From Apostichopus japonicus (Eukaryota; Echinodermata; Holothuroidea; Aspidochirotida; Stichopodidae), in assembly GCF_037975245.1 (NCBI RefSeq), contig NC_092580.1:21378501-21438500 (forward strand): a stretch of 60,000 bases of DNA, given 5' to 3'. Made by a program: the position numbers and the translations under genes. The notes below the pieces were generated by a model. That model did not search any database, had not been told where the DNA came from, and worked only from the letters and a program-made list of their open reading frames with translations. Shown here piece by piece: positions 42,401 through 56,500 of the stretch (positions are counted from its first letter, which is position 1; the number at the start of each line of letters is the position of its first letter).

Positions 42401-45400
42401 TTATCCAGGATAAATCCAACGTTTTCTCTTCTAAAATGATCGTCACGTTGGTAAGAGCTTATTCAAAATACTGAGGGGCCCACATCCTCATTCTTTTAGC
42501 CTTTATTGAGCATTCTAGAGATTAAGCTAACATTTCCTGAAAACTGGAATAGCTAGAAAAACATTACTAGCTGCCAATTGTTTCTGGGTTTTTTTGTGTT
42601 TTTTGGACTTGAACATATCGTTACTAAAATTCTGACTAAAGTAACCCTTAAGTGTTAGCCTAACTCTTCAGGTAGCATTGATTACACACTCATCAGAGAC
42701 CTAGATGTTTGCCCTCTTAAGTCTGTCTGCGACTGTTATAGAAATGAGCTTAAACTTCATTCAGCAATCAGTGTTAGTTAGTTATTATTGAGATATTAAT
42801 CACGAAAACTGACAAATTCATGTAATGTGTTAAATTTCCTACCAAGATTGGTCATGTCCTAATTGTCCAGTATTTTCTAGTCAGACAAACATAACTGTAA
42901 CACTATATGTCTGGATGGGTACAAGGTAGTGTTTGACTGACCTGTCTGCGGTACGGAGATATTACCCCGATATCTCGTGCTCTCACATTTTTGTGTCCAA
43001 ACAGATTGAGGAGGTATGATATATACTGCCAAACCCGCTCTACTTCGGCTACATTGAAGAAAGACGGGCTGTTTGCCTCTCTCTCGTCTTTACCCTCAAT
43101 ACCGTGGAAGATGACAGGGAAATTCTGTGAGGAATATATAGGAGTGAGTTCTAACAAGAAAACCCTCAACAGTGTGGAAGGTGATGAGAAAGTTCTGTGG
43201 GAAGCTAGGACAAATGCAGGACTTCTAACAGGAAAATGCCATTATTATCATTAAAGAGCTAAGGATATCTCTATCCAGAATACTAATCCCAGATGAAAAG
43301 TTAAATAAAACGAAGAAATAATTAGATATTCATGCTTTCCATTGTTTTATCTGCACATTTTTGGTAGAACTGAGTGTCAGTAACAGCAGAACCGAGAGAA
43401 CCTTTTGAATCTGTGCAAGCACAAACTCTTTATGTTTGTGTTGTTGCTGTTATTATCCAAAAGTCAAGTATCATTTGAAAACCATCTAGAATTGTTATCC
43501 ATTAACTACCTTAGCAGGAAGCTCATCAACCTTTGATAGGCATTCTCGCATCAGTTGGTCTGCACACACTTTAAGCTCCCCATCGTAAAACATCTCACTC
43601 GGAAGGTGTAGGATGTTAGGGTGGCTGCGGTAGTTACACAGAAGCTTTGTCAGCATTCTGTCATTGAAGACACCCTCATGTCTCTCGTATGCCTTTGACT
43701 GTGTCATTAATCTTTCCAAGAGAGATATCTCTGAGAATAAAAGTGATATGAGATAAAAAATGATTATTTGTAATCAAAGTCTCATCTTATTATTCATTAT
43801 TGTTCCATACTTACTGAAGCACAGTCATGGTAAATATGTAGTACATCAAAAGCTAAGAAACAACTCACGTGTTTAATCCGAAGCCGATTTTAGTTTCCTG
43901 TATCACATCCAGTTGTCAGTTAAGTGTGATGAATCACGGCTCAGTTTATAACAGTTTGGTGGTCACTTGTATTTGGCTTAATACGTCGGTATAAGGTTGT
44001 GCAAGTTTGCTTTTCATTTCATAGATTTCCATGGTCTTTAATAATGCAGCTGAACTTGAGTTAAATCTAGAGAGATGCCGTTGCTTTGACATATTTTCTA
44101 TTCAGATCATCTAAAAAATTTAAACATACTGCCAGCCTGATGAAACCATTCACTGGGTGAGGGAATAATAATTAAGTATAACTTACCCAAACCGTGCTTT
44201 TTACTGTTGGGAGACCTCAGGACCGGTCCCAATTGCTTAGGATCTCCAGCCAGGACCAGCTGACCGTTCTTCGGTAGCAAACCCGATACAGAGATGAGGG
44301 CTTCTGGTTCAATAGAATGTCCTGCCTCATCCAGAAAGATGTGAGTGAAATAGTCTTTGAAACAGTCTGAGAGGACCAGTCTGAAAGGATATGAACCATC
44401 AATCGTAATGAACGTACCTGGCGTCTATTTTACAGTTTTTGAATTAGCTTCTTATAGTAGTTGCAACTCTATTAAAACAACAAAAACAACTATTAAAATT
44501 TAGATAACACCTACCACACATACAACGAAGCTACAAGAGCAACAAACGGTTTGACAGAAAGATTGCCATCCTAAGATTCAAAACGATGCATGAGAAGATG
44601 TCTCCTAGAAGGACTGAACTTACCTTCCAGCTGTCACCATGGTAACCACAATGATCCTCTTTTCTTTGATCTTTGTTGGACTAGGGAAAACCACATTGTT
44701 AGACCTGTCGTAGTTTAAGCAGTCATCTCTAATCTCCTACAGTGAGTAGAACATTCAAACAAACTGTGAATTTTCATAAATTAGATGAACTGACTGTAAT
44801 TACTTACAAAACTAAAATGACATTATGTTAGCATGCATGGTAGTACAGACATAAGAGTATATTACATCTTTACGAAACGCAACTACATTTTACCGAATCG
44901 AAGCTGATCAGTCAACATTTCAACTTTATTTAAAATCAAAATCATCCCCAAAGGATTGTTTTTCATTAGAGCTAAAATATCAAATTTACAAACGAAGAAC
45001 AGTTGTTATGGGACTCCCTGATCTCAGGTCCAGATAAAAGATCACACGATATCCAGTTTCATTACTGTCTGCATTTTGTAGCGACAAGAAGAAAGCTTCA
45101 CTGGCAAGCTACGGAAAGTTAACTTTTTTTCAGAGGGCGGCACGCGGTTTGGGGCGAGTCTTCAATGCCTTTAATCAATTTCTATCATGTTCCCATGTAA
45201 AACCAGTAACACAACTAACATTAATCACAAGTTCCCCTCGTCAACCATTGGAGATATGACTTGGTGGCAAAATTTGTGTTGACCTGAAATTGTTTTAACA
45301 TATTGCCAGTACTTATAAGGCTACCATGAAAACATATAAGCACTCATAGAAATATTTACACCAATATTTCTTGCCAACCTTCTCCCATTCTACTTAGATT

Positions 45401-46949
45401 CTCAAGAGCCATACATTTTTAGAAAGAATTTATGCGGAATTTGGGAAGACAAAAGTTTCACATAAATCACCTGTAGAGCAGGATCGACAGTACCATAGTT
45501 GCGACTGTGTGCGCACATTCGCAACAGATGGGTCCTGGCGACTGGGCCTTTGTCTACGAGGCGCTTAGCTAAGAGGTCGGCGGCACTGTTAGAAGGTGCG
45601 CAGGCTAGGATGATGTTCTTCTCACTCTGATGGTAGACCTTAATTTATTACACATAGAAAAACAGAACAAAAAGAGTAGAAAATAATAAACATGTGTCTC
45701 ATTTGTGTAAAAATTCAGACATCTGGTGGAAGAATTGGAGTGTCACGTACATATCGTTTATGGTCACTCATCACAGATTGGGTAATTTAGAGCACCACTG
45801 AAGGATGGAGTACAGCCTGACCCTTATTCCTTATTGTGTATTCAGTTAAAATGTCTCAAACCAATAGGCAGTAGTTCATCTTACTCATTATAGGTCAAAC
45901 TTTATGATAGTCTTATTACATATCTTGCAAAATTCCTCAAAAAATACTACACTGTACTTTAATTCTTTAAATGCTTGCAAATAATACTAGCATGTTCATA
46001 AATTATACTACTTCGAATACGTTAGCCCTTCATTTTTGTGACAAACTGACTGAATACTCAACTGATACCAATTTTCGCAAGCTATCGTAAATTATGTACA
46101 AACACATTTGAAGAACATAGATACTTTCTGTAAACTTTTTTAAGTGTTAATTAAACAAGAAATATGCTAAATCACTGCAACAACTAACGAGGTTTGTATT
46201 AAAGAGAGATATATCTATTCAACACAAAAATAAAATAATAAATATTTCTGTAAAAAGATGAATGAAAATTGTACGGCACAACTAAATGGTGACCAACCTG
46301 CTTCATTGCTTCAACCACGGTAACAGTCTTGCCGGTACCATGAGGTCCAAACACGAGGTACGGTGCAGGGAGTGACGTGCCATGCAGAATGTGATAAATG
46401 GCTTTAACTTGCTCCAGATTATTTGCCAAATTTCTATCAAATAGCTTCTTTGCAAAAGCGCTAACAAAGTCACGGTGGTAGATCGGAAAGTGCAAGAAAT
46501 AATAGTTACGTACAACAACAGGAATAATTGAGTCTTTTAATCACAAAGTTCAAGAATGCTTCAAATACACAATAAAAATTCAAATAGTACTGCATTGAAA
46601 ATAAAACCGTGGTATCAATCCACCTTCTGCTTCAACGTGAAATACAAAAATACAGTAAAACATATTTAGAGACTGCACATGCAGTGAGTTTGTGATTCCA
46701 TGTATTAATGATACCAGCAAGTGTTGTTTTCTATGAAGGCTAAAAACGCTTCATACTAGTTGTGATGAAGTTGGGCAATGCAACCACATTAGAAAAGCAC
46801 ATCGTAGCAAAGTGTGTTAAAAGTACGAGCAATTAATTCATCAGGGTTTAGACATTAGGTTATTTCTTGAAGGGAGTCCCCCTTTGATGGCGTTCACTGA
46901 TAGGGCAGGACAAGTCAGAGGTAAAAAAAAGTGCACCTGATATAACTTT

Positions 46950-47000
<51 letters not shown>

Positions 47001-49916
47001 CAATAAAAAAAATGATGATCTAATATGCTGTTTGTTGGCATCAACAAATCCTGAAGCAACCCCTCCCTCATACACACACACACACACAGATATAGTTTAA
47101 ATTCATACTGAGGACCCCATTGTTTGATCTTATCCATTGTTCAAATCTACACACCCTAACCTTAACAATACCGCTGAACAATAGCAATCTTCAAAGGACG
47201 TGGTGATTCTTTTGATATGACATCTGATGACCTGGAATTCCTTTGTTCATGTCCTCAGTTGGAATACACATACACATATAAATCAAAGTCATGAACACAC
47301 ACTTACTCGAGCTTTTCAGCATCAGTTTTCTTCATTTTCTTTGGTTCAGGAAAGATAACTGGTTTCAAACGATCCATGTCTAGGGTGTTTGAATCTACTG
47401 AGAAGTGCCACGATCGTATCGGAAACCGTGAGAAGGTAAAGTGGATGTCAAACTTCATCTTCTCTATAAAGTGTTTCATCAAGCTGAATCAATCATGAGA
47501 TTAATAAAATGAGAACCCATTTGTGACTCATGAATATGCAAGAACTTTGCTTATTATTATCCACACACTCGCTAGGAAGTATCCATAGGAAATGTTCCTC
47601 TTTGAGATCGATATAATACGTAGGATGTGTGTTCTTTTGTTCGTGGAAATGCAAGTTGTTTAGGATTCATAGCCTATATATAGGCTATATAGCCTATTAT
47701 TCCTAATTAAGCCTAACTGTGCTAATTAATATAAGAAGTTTTCCTAGTTCTAATCATTGCAACACTATAAGGTTGTCTTTATTTGAAATCATTTTGGTTA
47801 CTGTTAGAGGCGATAAATTACAACTGGATAGACTGCTTTGAATGTGGTACCCAACAAAATATTGGTTTTGGACAATTTTTAACTAGGGAATGAACGTTAG
47901 AATGGAGGGGGTGGTGTGTATTTGGGAGGGATGAGTGGAAGGGAGGATGTTACATTGATAGAACAGAGACAAGAACTTAAAATTTGAATATGTTGAAAAC
48001 ATTTGAAGAAGAAAAGTACTTCCGAGAATATCATAAGAATGAGTATATTTAATGTACTGTAACCAGCGATTGGATGAAAAATTCACCAAATAAGAGGCAA
48101 ATACTGTTGCACCAAATGAGAGGCATACACTTATGTTGGATAACACAACTTTAATGACTTACTCGTTGTGGAAAGATAACGACACAACTTCCTGTTCCAC
48201 ATGATGAACGTGGCCTTTGTAAGTCTTGTCTTGGCAACTATCAGCAAACATTGCAAACAGATGATCCCCTCTTAAGACTGAAGGACGGTTCTCAGCCAAG
48301 CCTGGAACCTTGATGAGGTATAAAGAAAGGAATATACATCTTTAAGACCGATCTGCAGTCAGTATAATATCCAGGCATGAATAAATACAACGCGATAAGT
48401 GTGTTTTTGCTACGACCACATCATTGAGCACTTCAGTGCATGCATAGGCTCTTCATTGATGTTGGAATAATTTGGAAATCTTAGGATGTGAGAGAGGAAA
48501 GCAGCACGGTAAAACCAATGGAAACCATTGAGTTTCTCCCCTGTGTATACATGGCTGTTAGATGGACAAATTTTTCTTTCACTGAAATATATTTAGGTAA
48601 CTAAATTATAAAGTGGCAATTTGTGCTTTACGCATGAAAGCTATACAACTATCAACATGTGGTACATCATCATAACATCATTAACGTAATGCATGTGTGT
48701 CAAAGCACAAATTAAAAAAAAACCCAAATAGAAATCTGAGGTAAACAGTACTATCACTTGCTGACTGGGGTGACAAGAGATGCTCTATAGTATTTGTATC
48801 AAAGGTAAAGAACTTTTAATTGTCTGAGTGAAAGACGAGTTGACCCAAAGGAAAGCTGCATGCAGATGAAAATATCATTTTAATAATCAGATTATGCAAC
48901 TATCTCATTTCAATACGACGCTTAAAGTCAGATCCATTGTGGTATGTTTTATGAGTAGTCATAAGACTGGTTTTACGAGTACAACAGCATGAATAATACT
49001 GCAAGTATGAGTACCAGTCAATTGCGATCTACACATAAGTATGAGTACCAGTGATATGCTCTACACACAAGTATGAATACCAGTGATATGGTCTACACAC
49101 AAGTATGAGAACCGGTCGAATGCTCAACACGCAAGTATGAGTACTTTATATCCTGCACTAGAATCTATGTCAGATTTCCAAAGAGCCCGAGTATGGGTAC
49201 AAAGTCTTGAGGGGCAAGTATGATTACAGGTAAATATATGCTAGATTACAATTATTAGTACAGATTCACTACAATTCTGGTGATCACCATAACAAATCAG
49301 TTCTCTGGAAAGGTAGAAGAGAGAGAGAAGAGACCGAGCCACTCCTTGAAAACTAATTTATATGACATTCGGTGAGGTTACTCGACCGTAGCTTAGAACT
49401 GCACTGATTGTGCTCTACGTTTACAAATTAGCATAATAATACACCATTTAAGCATTGCATAACATCAATTAGCGTATTAAAACTTTAAAGTAACATGCTG
49501 CATCATAACACCTATTATATCACAAGTACCACGATTTGGCACTTGGTTTCACAGGATTTGACTCAATTCTAAAGAAAATAAGCAAAGCTCACACCCACAC
49601 ACACCACCAACCCCCCATTAGCATGTCAATGAATGCTCCTGCTTTGTTCACGCAAGCTACTAGACGACTTGATGAAAAATCTAATGTTCAAGCTTAAATT
49701 AAACACTCACATGCAAGTTTAGCAGACCGTTATTATTCTTATTCCTTGTCAGTATCATACCCTTCCTGTCATATTGACGAATGTCAACCTTCATTTGGTG
49801 TTCCTCTTCATAGAGGAGGAGCTCGAATTTGTCAGAATAATTTTCAGGGGATAAAAGTTCTTCTAATTCTTGTGAACTGTGAAGGAAAAGATATATTACA
49901 AAGATATATATATATA

Positions 49917-49995
<79 letters not shown>

Positions 49996-50525
49996 CGGTT
50001 TCGGTTTCGGACCTCTGGACATACAGTCGGCGTCCATAGCCTAGTGGTTAGGGTGTCCGCGTACAGAGCGGAAGGCCCGTGGTTCGAATCCCGGCGGGGG
50101 CTGAAAGTTTTTTTCACTGTTCTTGAGTTTCCAAATCATTACGATTTTCATTTATATATATTCATTTGCCTTTGTCGTTTACCTCCATTGCATTAACATA
50201 AAGTCTGTTCAAAGTATCTCTTTCGAGATCCGGCTTTTAGGAGTCACGAATGATTTCGAGTTGGTCAGCATCATGTTTGATCTCTAGGGTAAGGCAAGAT
50301 GTGTCGCCAAAGGCAGGGCTGGTGTTGTTCGATACGGGTGACAAACGCCTACAGTGGAATTGCGACCTTCCTTGCCGGTTTCGGACCTCTGGACATACAG
50401 TCGGCGTCCATAGCCCAGTGGTTAGGGTGTCCGCGTACAGAGCGGAAGGCCCGTGGTTCGAATCTCGGTGGGGGCTGAAAGTTTTTTCACTGTTCTTGAT
50501 TTTCCAACTCATTACGATTTTCATT

Positions 50526-50557
<32 letters not shown>

Positions 50558-53500
50558 AATGAATGAGAAATGAAGAAAAGAGAAAAATGCCTTTGCACAC
50601 ATTATTAACAAGACTGCACTTGAAAATATCTGTTAACCTATAAAGTGTGGATTTACATCAGTTTGGCGTAAAGCCATGTGAAAAAAAAATTGGCTTTATG
50701 TTACTTTGATAGTCTATGAGAAATCAATTAGTTACTCACTTAGATGGTGAAACAAACTTTTTGGAAAATAATGGGTAAGGAACAGGCATGAATCCAAGGA
50801 CAAAGTAGCTATTAGTACATCTTTGCTTAGTCCTACTTTATAGCCTAAATATGCCTCAAATATATATATTTTTTTTCTGAGGGAGGCCCAGACCCCAGTT
50901 GGCTTCAAGGACACCAGAACCACATGCCCTCCTTTTCAACATCCTGGATTCCACCCTTAGAAATACACAAGTGCAGTATGGAGTTAACTGATCCAATCTG
51001 GTCCTTTTTACCAGTTATTTTTCTACAATCAAAACTAGAAACTAAATACAAAACTGAAACAAATACAAAAGACCTAAAAAATAATCATGTGAAGTGATTC
51101 AAATCTGTTGATAAAGTGAATGATAAACTGATGGAAATTATCAAAAAAAAACTTACTTTGGAGGATTAGGCAAGTTCAAATCCTTACATACATTGCTTGG
51201 CATTTCATATTGTGGCATTTTTACTATCTGAGGCAACTCGTCACTGCCAGAACTGAAGATAAAGTTACAAAGAATAGTAACAGATTCTAAAGTCCTACTG
51301 TCACAAGTCACAGAAATTGAAGAAAAACACTTATTTCACAAACAAATAAAACAAACTGTTTTGAGGGAGCCCAATTTGCCAGATTTAAGGCCACAGAGAT
51401 CAAAAACTGATCTGTCTTGGAAATGGAGAGACGGCACAATACTTCTAACATTGTGTGAAAAATAGCCAGACTTATTGACTAGGAATCAAAGGTATACTTT
51501 GACTTTAATTTAAAACCAACAAAGGGAAAGTTTCTATTTGATCACTACTAGTTGACATATATTGAAGATTTTATTGAGGATATCATTAAAGGAAATGAAT
51601 AAATGAATGAAAGAAATTTCATGACGTAAACAGAAAGAGCAACGAGACAGCATAAGAACGAAGCCATTTACATTGAGACTTACAACTGAACTGGATTTCC
51701 CGTCAAGACATTTTTTGGAAGCGGAGTCACAGCAAATTTAGCAGGTCTTTTGTATGGAGCTGTTGGGGCTAGGTCTTCCTGGTCTTCTCCTCCAACACTA
51801 AATGTGACGGATCTTAGTATGTGGAACACCTGGAGAATTCAGTGATGTACAACAATTTTGTAGTCAAGTGAGGTTTTGAAAATTCAATATACCATACAAA
51901 AACATGCAGTGATCAAATCTAGTTTTCTGTCCAGTAAAAGTTTTGTTCTCTTTTGTCATGCGACTGCCAAAATGGTATTTTAAAAGTCCCCTCCCAACCC
52001 CCTTACCCCCCCCCCCACCTACCCTGCTCCCAACCCTGCTCTTACATCCATGCAAATGTCAAAAGATGATCCAATAGATAAGATCAAAATAACAGGAAAG
52101 ACAGCAGAGGGTCTAAAACAAGCAAAGGCGTCTTAATGGCAGAGATTGCCAATAATGACATCAGTGGAAGCTCTTTCAATGGAGCGGAGGTGGGTTTTTT
52201 GGAGGAGGGGGAGATGGGTTTTAGGGACAGGGTGAGTCTGGTTGGTGATTTGCAGAAGTTTGTAAGAAAGCTTTCTCCTTTTCTTTTTTTCGTTCCCTTT
52301 TCTACAGATGGTTGAAGAAGACACTGGGTAATATACAAATTAACTAGAGCAAGCAAAAGTTTGCTACACCTTTTGTGGCATGGTGCATTTTGCATATTTA
52401 TGATTCACTCCGCCTAAAGTAGGAAAGGAAAGTACTACATGGAATGAGAAGACGACCTTTGTTTTAGTGATCATTTGATAAACCTACTGTTTTGATTAAT
52501 TAATGCTACCAATTACTTTGATCTAATAATTAGCAATACATGAATACAACTAATGACTGGGGCATGGTTTGCAAATATCTACTCATGTAATTGAATAAGT
52601 GAACATTCTATTTTTGCATGTATAACTTATTAACCAAAATATATGGAATATGCATATATTCTGTAATATGCAGAAGTATCTTTATGAAAAATGGGTTTTA
52701 TGACTTCACCAGGTTATGAATTGTAGTTCTGTCCATTTGGTCAACAATATTACTCATTTTATTAAAAAGGGGAAAAATAGGCAAACAGGTGGGAATTCAC
52801 CAACACAACAGAAATTTCAAACAGTAGTAACACCTACCCAAATGTGCCACCTTGTTTATACAATAAATTAGTATTTATTATTATACATACTTTATTTGCA
52901 ACCAATATCCACCAATTTCAAAATTTCGATTCATGACATGACAGGAATTTTGATTAAAATAACACAAAGAAAAATCCACCAACCTTATTGGTCGGCAATT
53001 GAAATGCAAATGCTACAGGCGCTTTGATTTCTCCAAAATCATTGCTTTTACACGACAGCTTTGTCGTGTACTTCTGTCCTGCATAAACAGATACATATGG
53101 CAGGAACGTCAGACAAAAGTATTATTGGAAACATGAATCTCAACATTATTAATTTTCACATTAACAGCAACATGAACGTCATTACAGAACTTAGTAAGAT
53201 GTAATATAACATACCACACTACAACATATGACATTACATCACAATGTAATAGTTTTTCATTCTGTTTATATACTCCTTTTGTCTCAGCATAAGTTTGTCT
53301 TGGGCCATATAAAAATGGTGTATTATTATTATTGTTAATTGATATTATTATCACTTTGGTCATTGTTATCATTAACATTATCGTTGTTGTTGTTTTTGTA
53401 GCTGCTGTTATTGTTGTGTTTGATGTTATTGTTGTGGTGGTTGCTGTAGTTGTTATTGTTGTTATTGTAGTTGTAGTTATTGTTGTAGTTGTTGTGGTAG

Positions 53501-56500
53501 AAGTTGCTGTTATTGTAGCTGTAGTTGCTGTTATCGTTGTTTTTGTTATTGTAGTTGTTAGTGTTTTGTTGTTGTAGTTGTTATTTTTGTTGTTGTTATT
53601 GTTATTGTTGTAATTGTTGTGGTAGAATTTGTTGTTGCTGTAGCTGTAATTGCTGTTATTGTTGTTGTTATTGGTTGTAGTTGTTATTGGTTGTAGTTGT
53701 TGTGGAAGAATTGTTATTGTTGTAGTTGTTGTGGTAGAAGTTGTTGTTGTTATTAATGATGTTGCTGTTATTGTTTTTGACGTTGTTGTAGTTGTTACTT
53801 TTGTTGATGTGGTAGTTGTTGTTGTAGTAGATCTTGTTGTAGTAGTTATTGTTGTTTCTGCCTTTGTAGCTGTTGTTGGTTACATGTTACATCAAAAACC
53901 TTGAAAACTGAATGGGAAAACACAAGCTAACTTGACAACAGCAAATAGATTTGGGGTTAGAATGAGATTTGAATCAGTGTATCTATAGATTTTTGTTTCA
54001 GTTTAATTTATTTAGAATTTCCCAATCAGTTTTCCATTGTTGATTTACTTTAATGAAATCTTAGTAACACGATCTGTCAATGTGTCAAATGTATTGTTAA
54101 ATAAAGTGACATAGAGATAACCAACCTGGCTGAATAAGCTTTTGTTTGGTCAAGCCACCTACAGCTCCTTTAAGAGATAGCCTTCGGTCCTGAGTTAGTA
54201 ATGAAACCCTTGTGAGGGTTACTGGGGTATTACTAAAGGATAAAACAAACAGTGTGTAATTAGCACAATTATTAAACAAATGTCAAAACAATAAATTTAC
54301 TCAGTTTGTCAACTACAAAATAAAACATTCCCCCGCCTCCCAAATACATAGTAAGATCAACAGACTTTCAAATAACTATGGATTTTACATCTTTTTATAG
54401 TTTTAACAATGCTTTTGGAGATGAAGCTAGCAATTCTTTGTCCTAGAATGGAGAGTCATATTTTTAAGAAAGTTATTTCAACAGATTTACGTCCGGGGAA
54501 TAATTTAGTGATCAAATTGTGTTTATCAGTTTCCAAGGCTCTGTATCTGGTCTCTTATAATTTACAATGGTTCTGGAGTAATTGCTATACATCTAATCAC
54601 TTTTATAGCAATTTGTCCATTGTGGGTAGACACATTTTCCCTATACTCCTATAAAAATATAAATAAATAAATTTATTGAGAGAGCAAAGTGGTAATATTA
54701 CTTTTCTGAATGGAAGGATTAGAAAATGGATCAACAATTAATATAGTAATTAAGAATGTTATAATTAAGAATAGAGCTAATGAGATGGCGACTTCAATGG
54801 GAATCTTTGTGGACATGGCAGAAAAAACAAAGACTGTGAATTGTGTCAAATGAAGCAAAAACAAGTTACCCCTTCCCGATCAATTTTGTTTGCAATGTCA
54901 TGTTTTTGAGCATCTTTTTTCTGTGCATAATCTTCTTAAATTGTGCTATATTATCAGTGAGTGATTCTGTAGGCAGCCATACATGATATTGTAAGCTGTA
55001 GAGAAACTGATATGTACGATTACTTGATGATGTAATTATTATCCACAGCAGGTGTCTCCTTCCTTTTACCAAGCATTATCCCAATCTCTCCGTCTGCCTA
55101 CAATGGAAAATACAAATGATGAATACATGACAGACCTGCTCTGTACATTGAGTGAAGTGGTCTGCAACACACCCGGCTTAGTAGAAACGGTCACCTGCCC
55201 ATTTTGGGACGGATTTTCTTCTCCGCTCTCTATCACGACACCATGCTTGTTTTCCGACAGATTATTTCTGAAAGAGAATAAAACGTATGTTCAAAGTGGA
55301 CGTAACAGGCTTGTGCTTCAATTATTTTGTGAAATTCCACTACGAAATGTGATACTGATATGGTTGATATGTATATTCCACGCATTTAGTAGGAAATCTC
55401 ATTGCAATAGCTTGTTCCTATTGAAATCTATAGATATGCTTCTTATGAACACAACTGTCCAGTTTTACAGTGTCGGATTTTAAAAATTGAAGTTGTCATG
55501 CTGGCAAATTATCTGCAAACCCACCAAGCTTTCAAAATTAGAGAATAGAAATTGAGGACGCAGATACTACTGACTCTCCCCACACTCCATCCCCTCCCCC
55601 CCCCCCCTTGCCTGGTTCAAAGTGAGGGGAAGCTCCCTCTGACTACACCTTTGCCCCACCATTCCTTTGCCTAAGTGAAGGTATCTGTATTTGAAATTAA
55701 CTTCAACTAAACTGATGATTATGGGAACTCAAAGGATGTCCATCACTGCTATATAGCAGTGATGGACATCTCAGCAGGGAGTTGTTATGGAACTCCCTGA
55801 TCTCAAGTCTAGATAAAAGATTTCAAGTCTGCATTTTGTAGCGACAAGAAGAAAACTTCACTTGCAAGCAGCAGAAAGTTACCTTATGTACACTGTGTTG
55901 TGGGTATTGACCGTGGCTGTATGTATTGACTGTATACTAGTGTCTAATTACCGGCGGTAGCAAGCTACATGTGTGTATTTTCTGGGATCGATGGTGGTGT
56001 CTAACACTTCTATTCACTGTATTCGAAACTAGGTCAGATTACCGGGATCAGACGTTTCTTTGTGCGCGAATCTTCACTCCCTTTAAAGCCATCTACAAAT
56101 AGCCTATTGTATTCTCAAAAATAAAATGTCACATTTTCTTCACATAATGATTACTTCGTATGACCTGATGCACCTTATTACTTCTTAATCTGACAGGCAT
56201 ATCAAGGAACAAAAAAATGTTTGTTTCAGCAATCAGCAACAAATGCCATGAAGTGCCTCCTACTGTTAGAAATATAATTTTCATTTATATAGCAACTCTT
56301 GTTTCTCATACAGGTTAAATATAATTGTAAATAAAGCTGTTTTTGGCTGCAAGTATTCGACATGTTGTCAAATGCATGTTCAACCCCCTTCCATTCGTGC
56401 TAATTAGTGACCGAAATGAGCTCCCCAACTTACGCTTGTTTCCTAATGAAGAGTTTACTCAAGTTCAATCTGTGTCTGGCGCCGTTTATGTGCTCTTGTT

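Larger units (their letters stand above)
49904..50551. repeat. TA tracts framing two SINEs, intron 8 of copy 2
   Basis: TA runs at 49904-49993 and 50526-50551 bracket the SINE pair. SINE tails here end in ATTTATATATAT, so the tracts may be seeded by SINE tails or be preferred insertion sites. The 49904 tract begins about 28 bases from the exon 9 acceptor. Confidence 0.9.

Noticed and set aside
50020-50105. A genuine tRNA gene
   Set aside because: Box A and B-like text is present, but the T and acceptor stems do not pair well, and three dispersed copies share non-tRNA flanks, as a SINE would.
52084-52395. 103-codon minus-strand frame
   Set aside because: It lies in intron 6 of helicase copy 2 within sequence absent from copy 1; low complexity and no recognised family.
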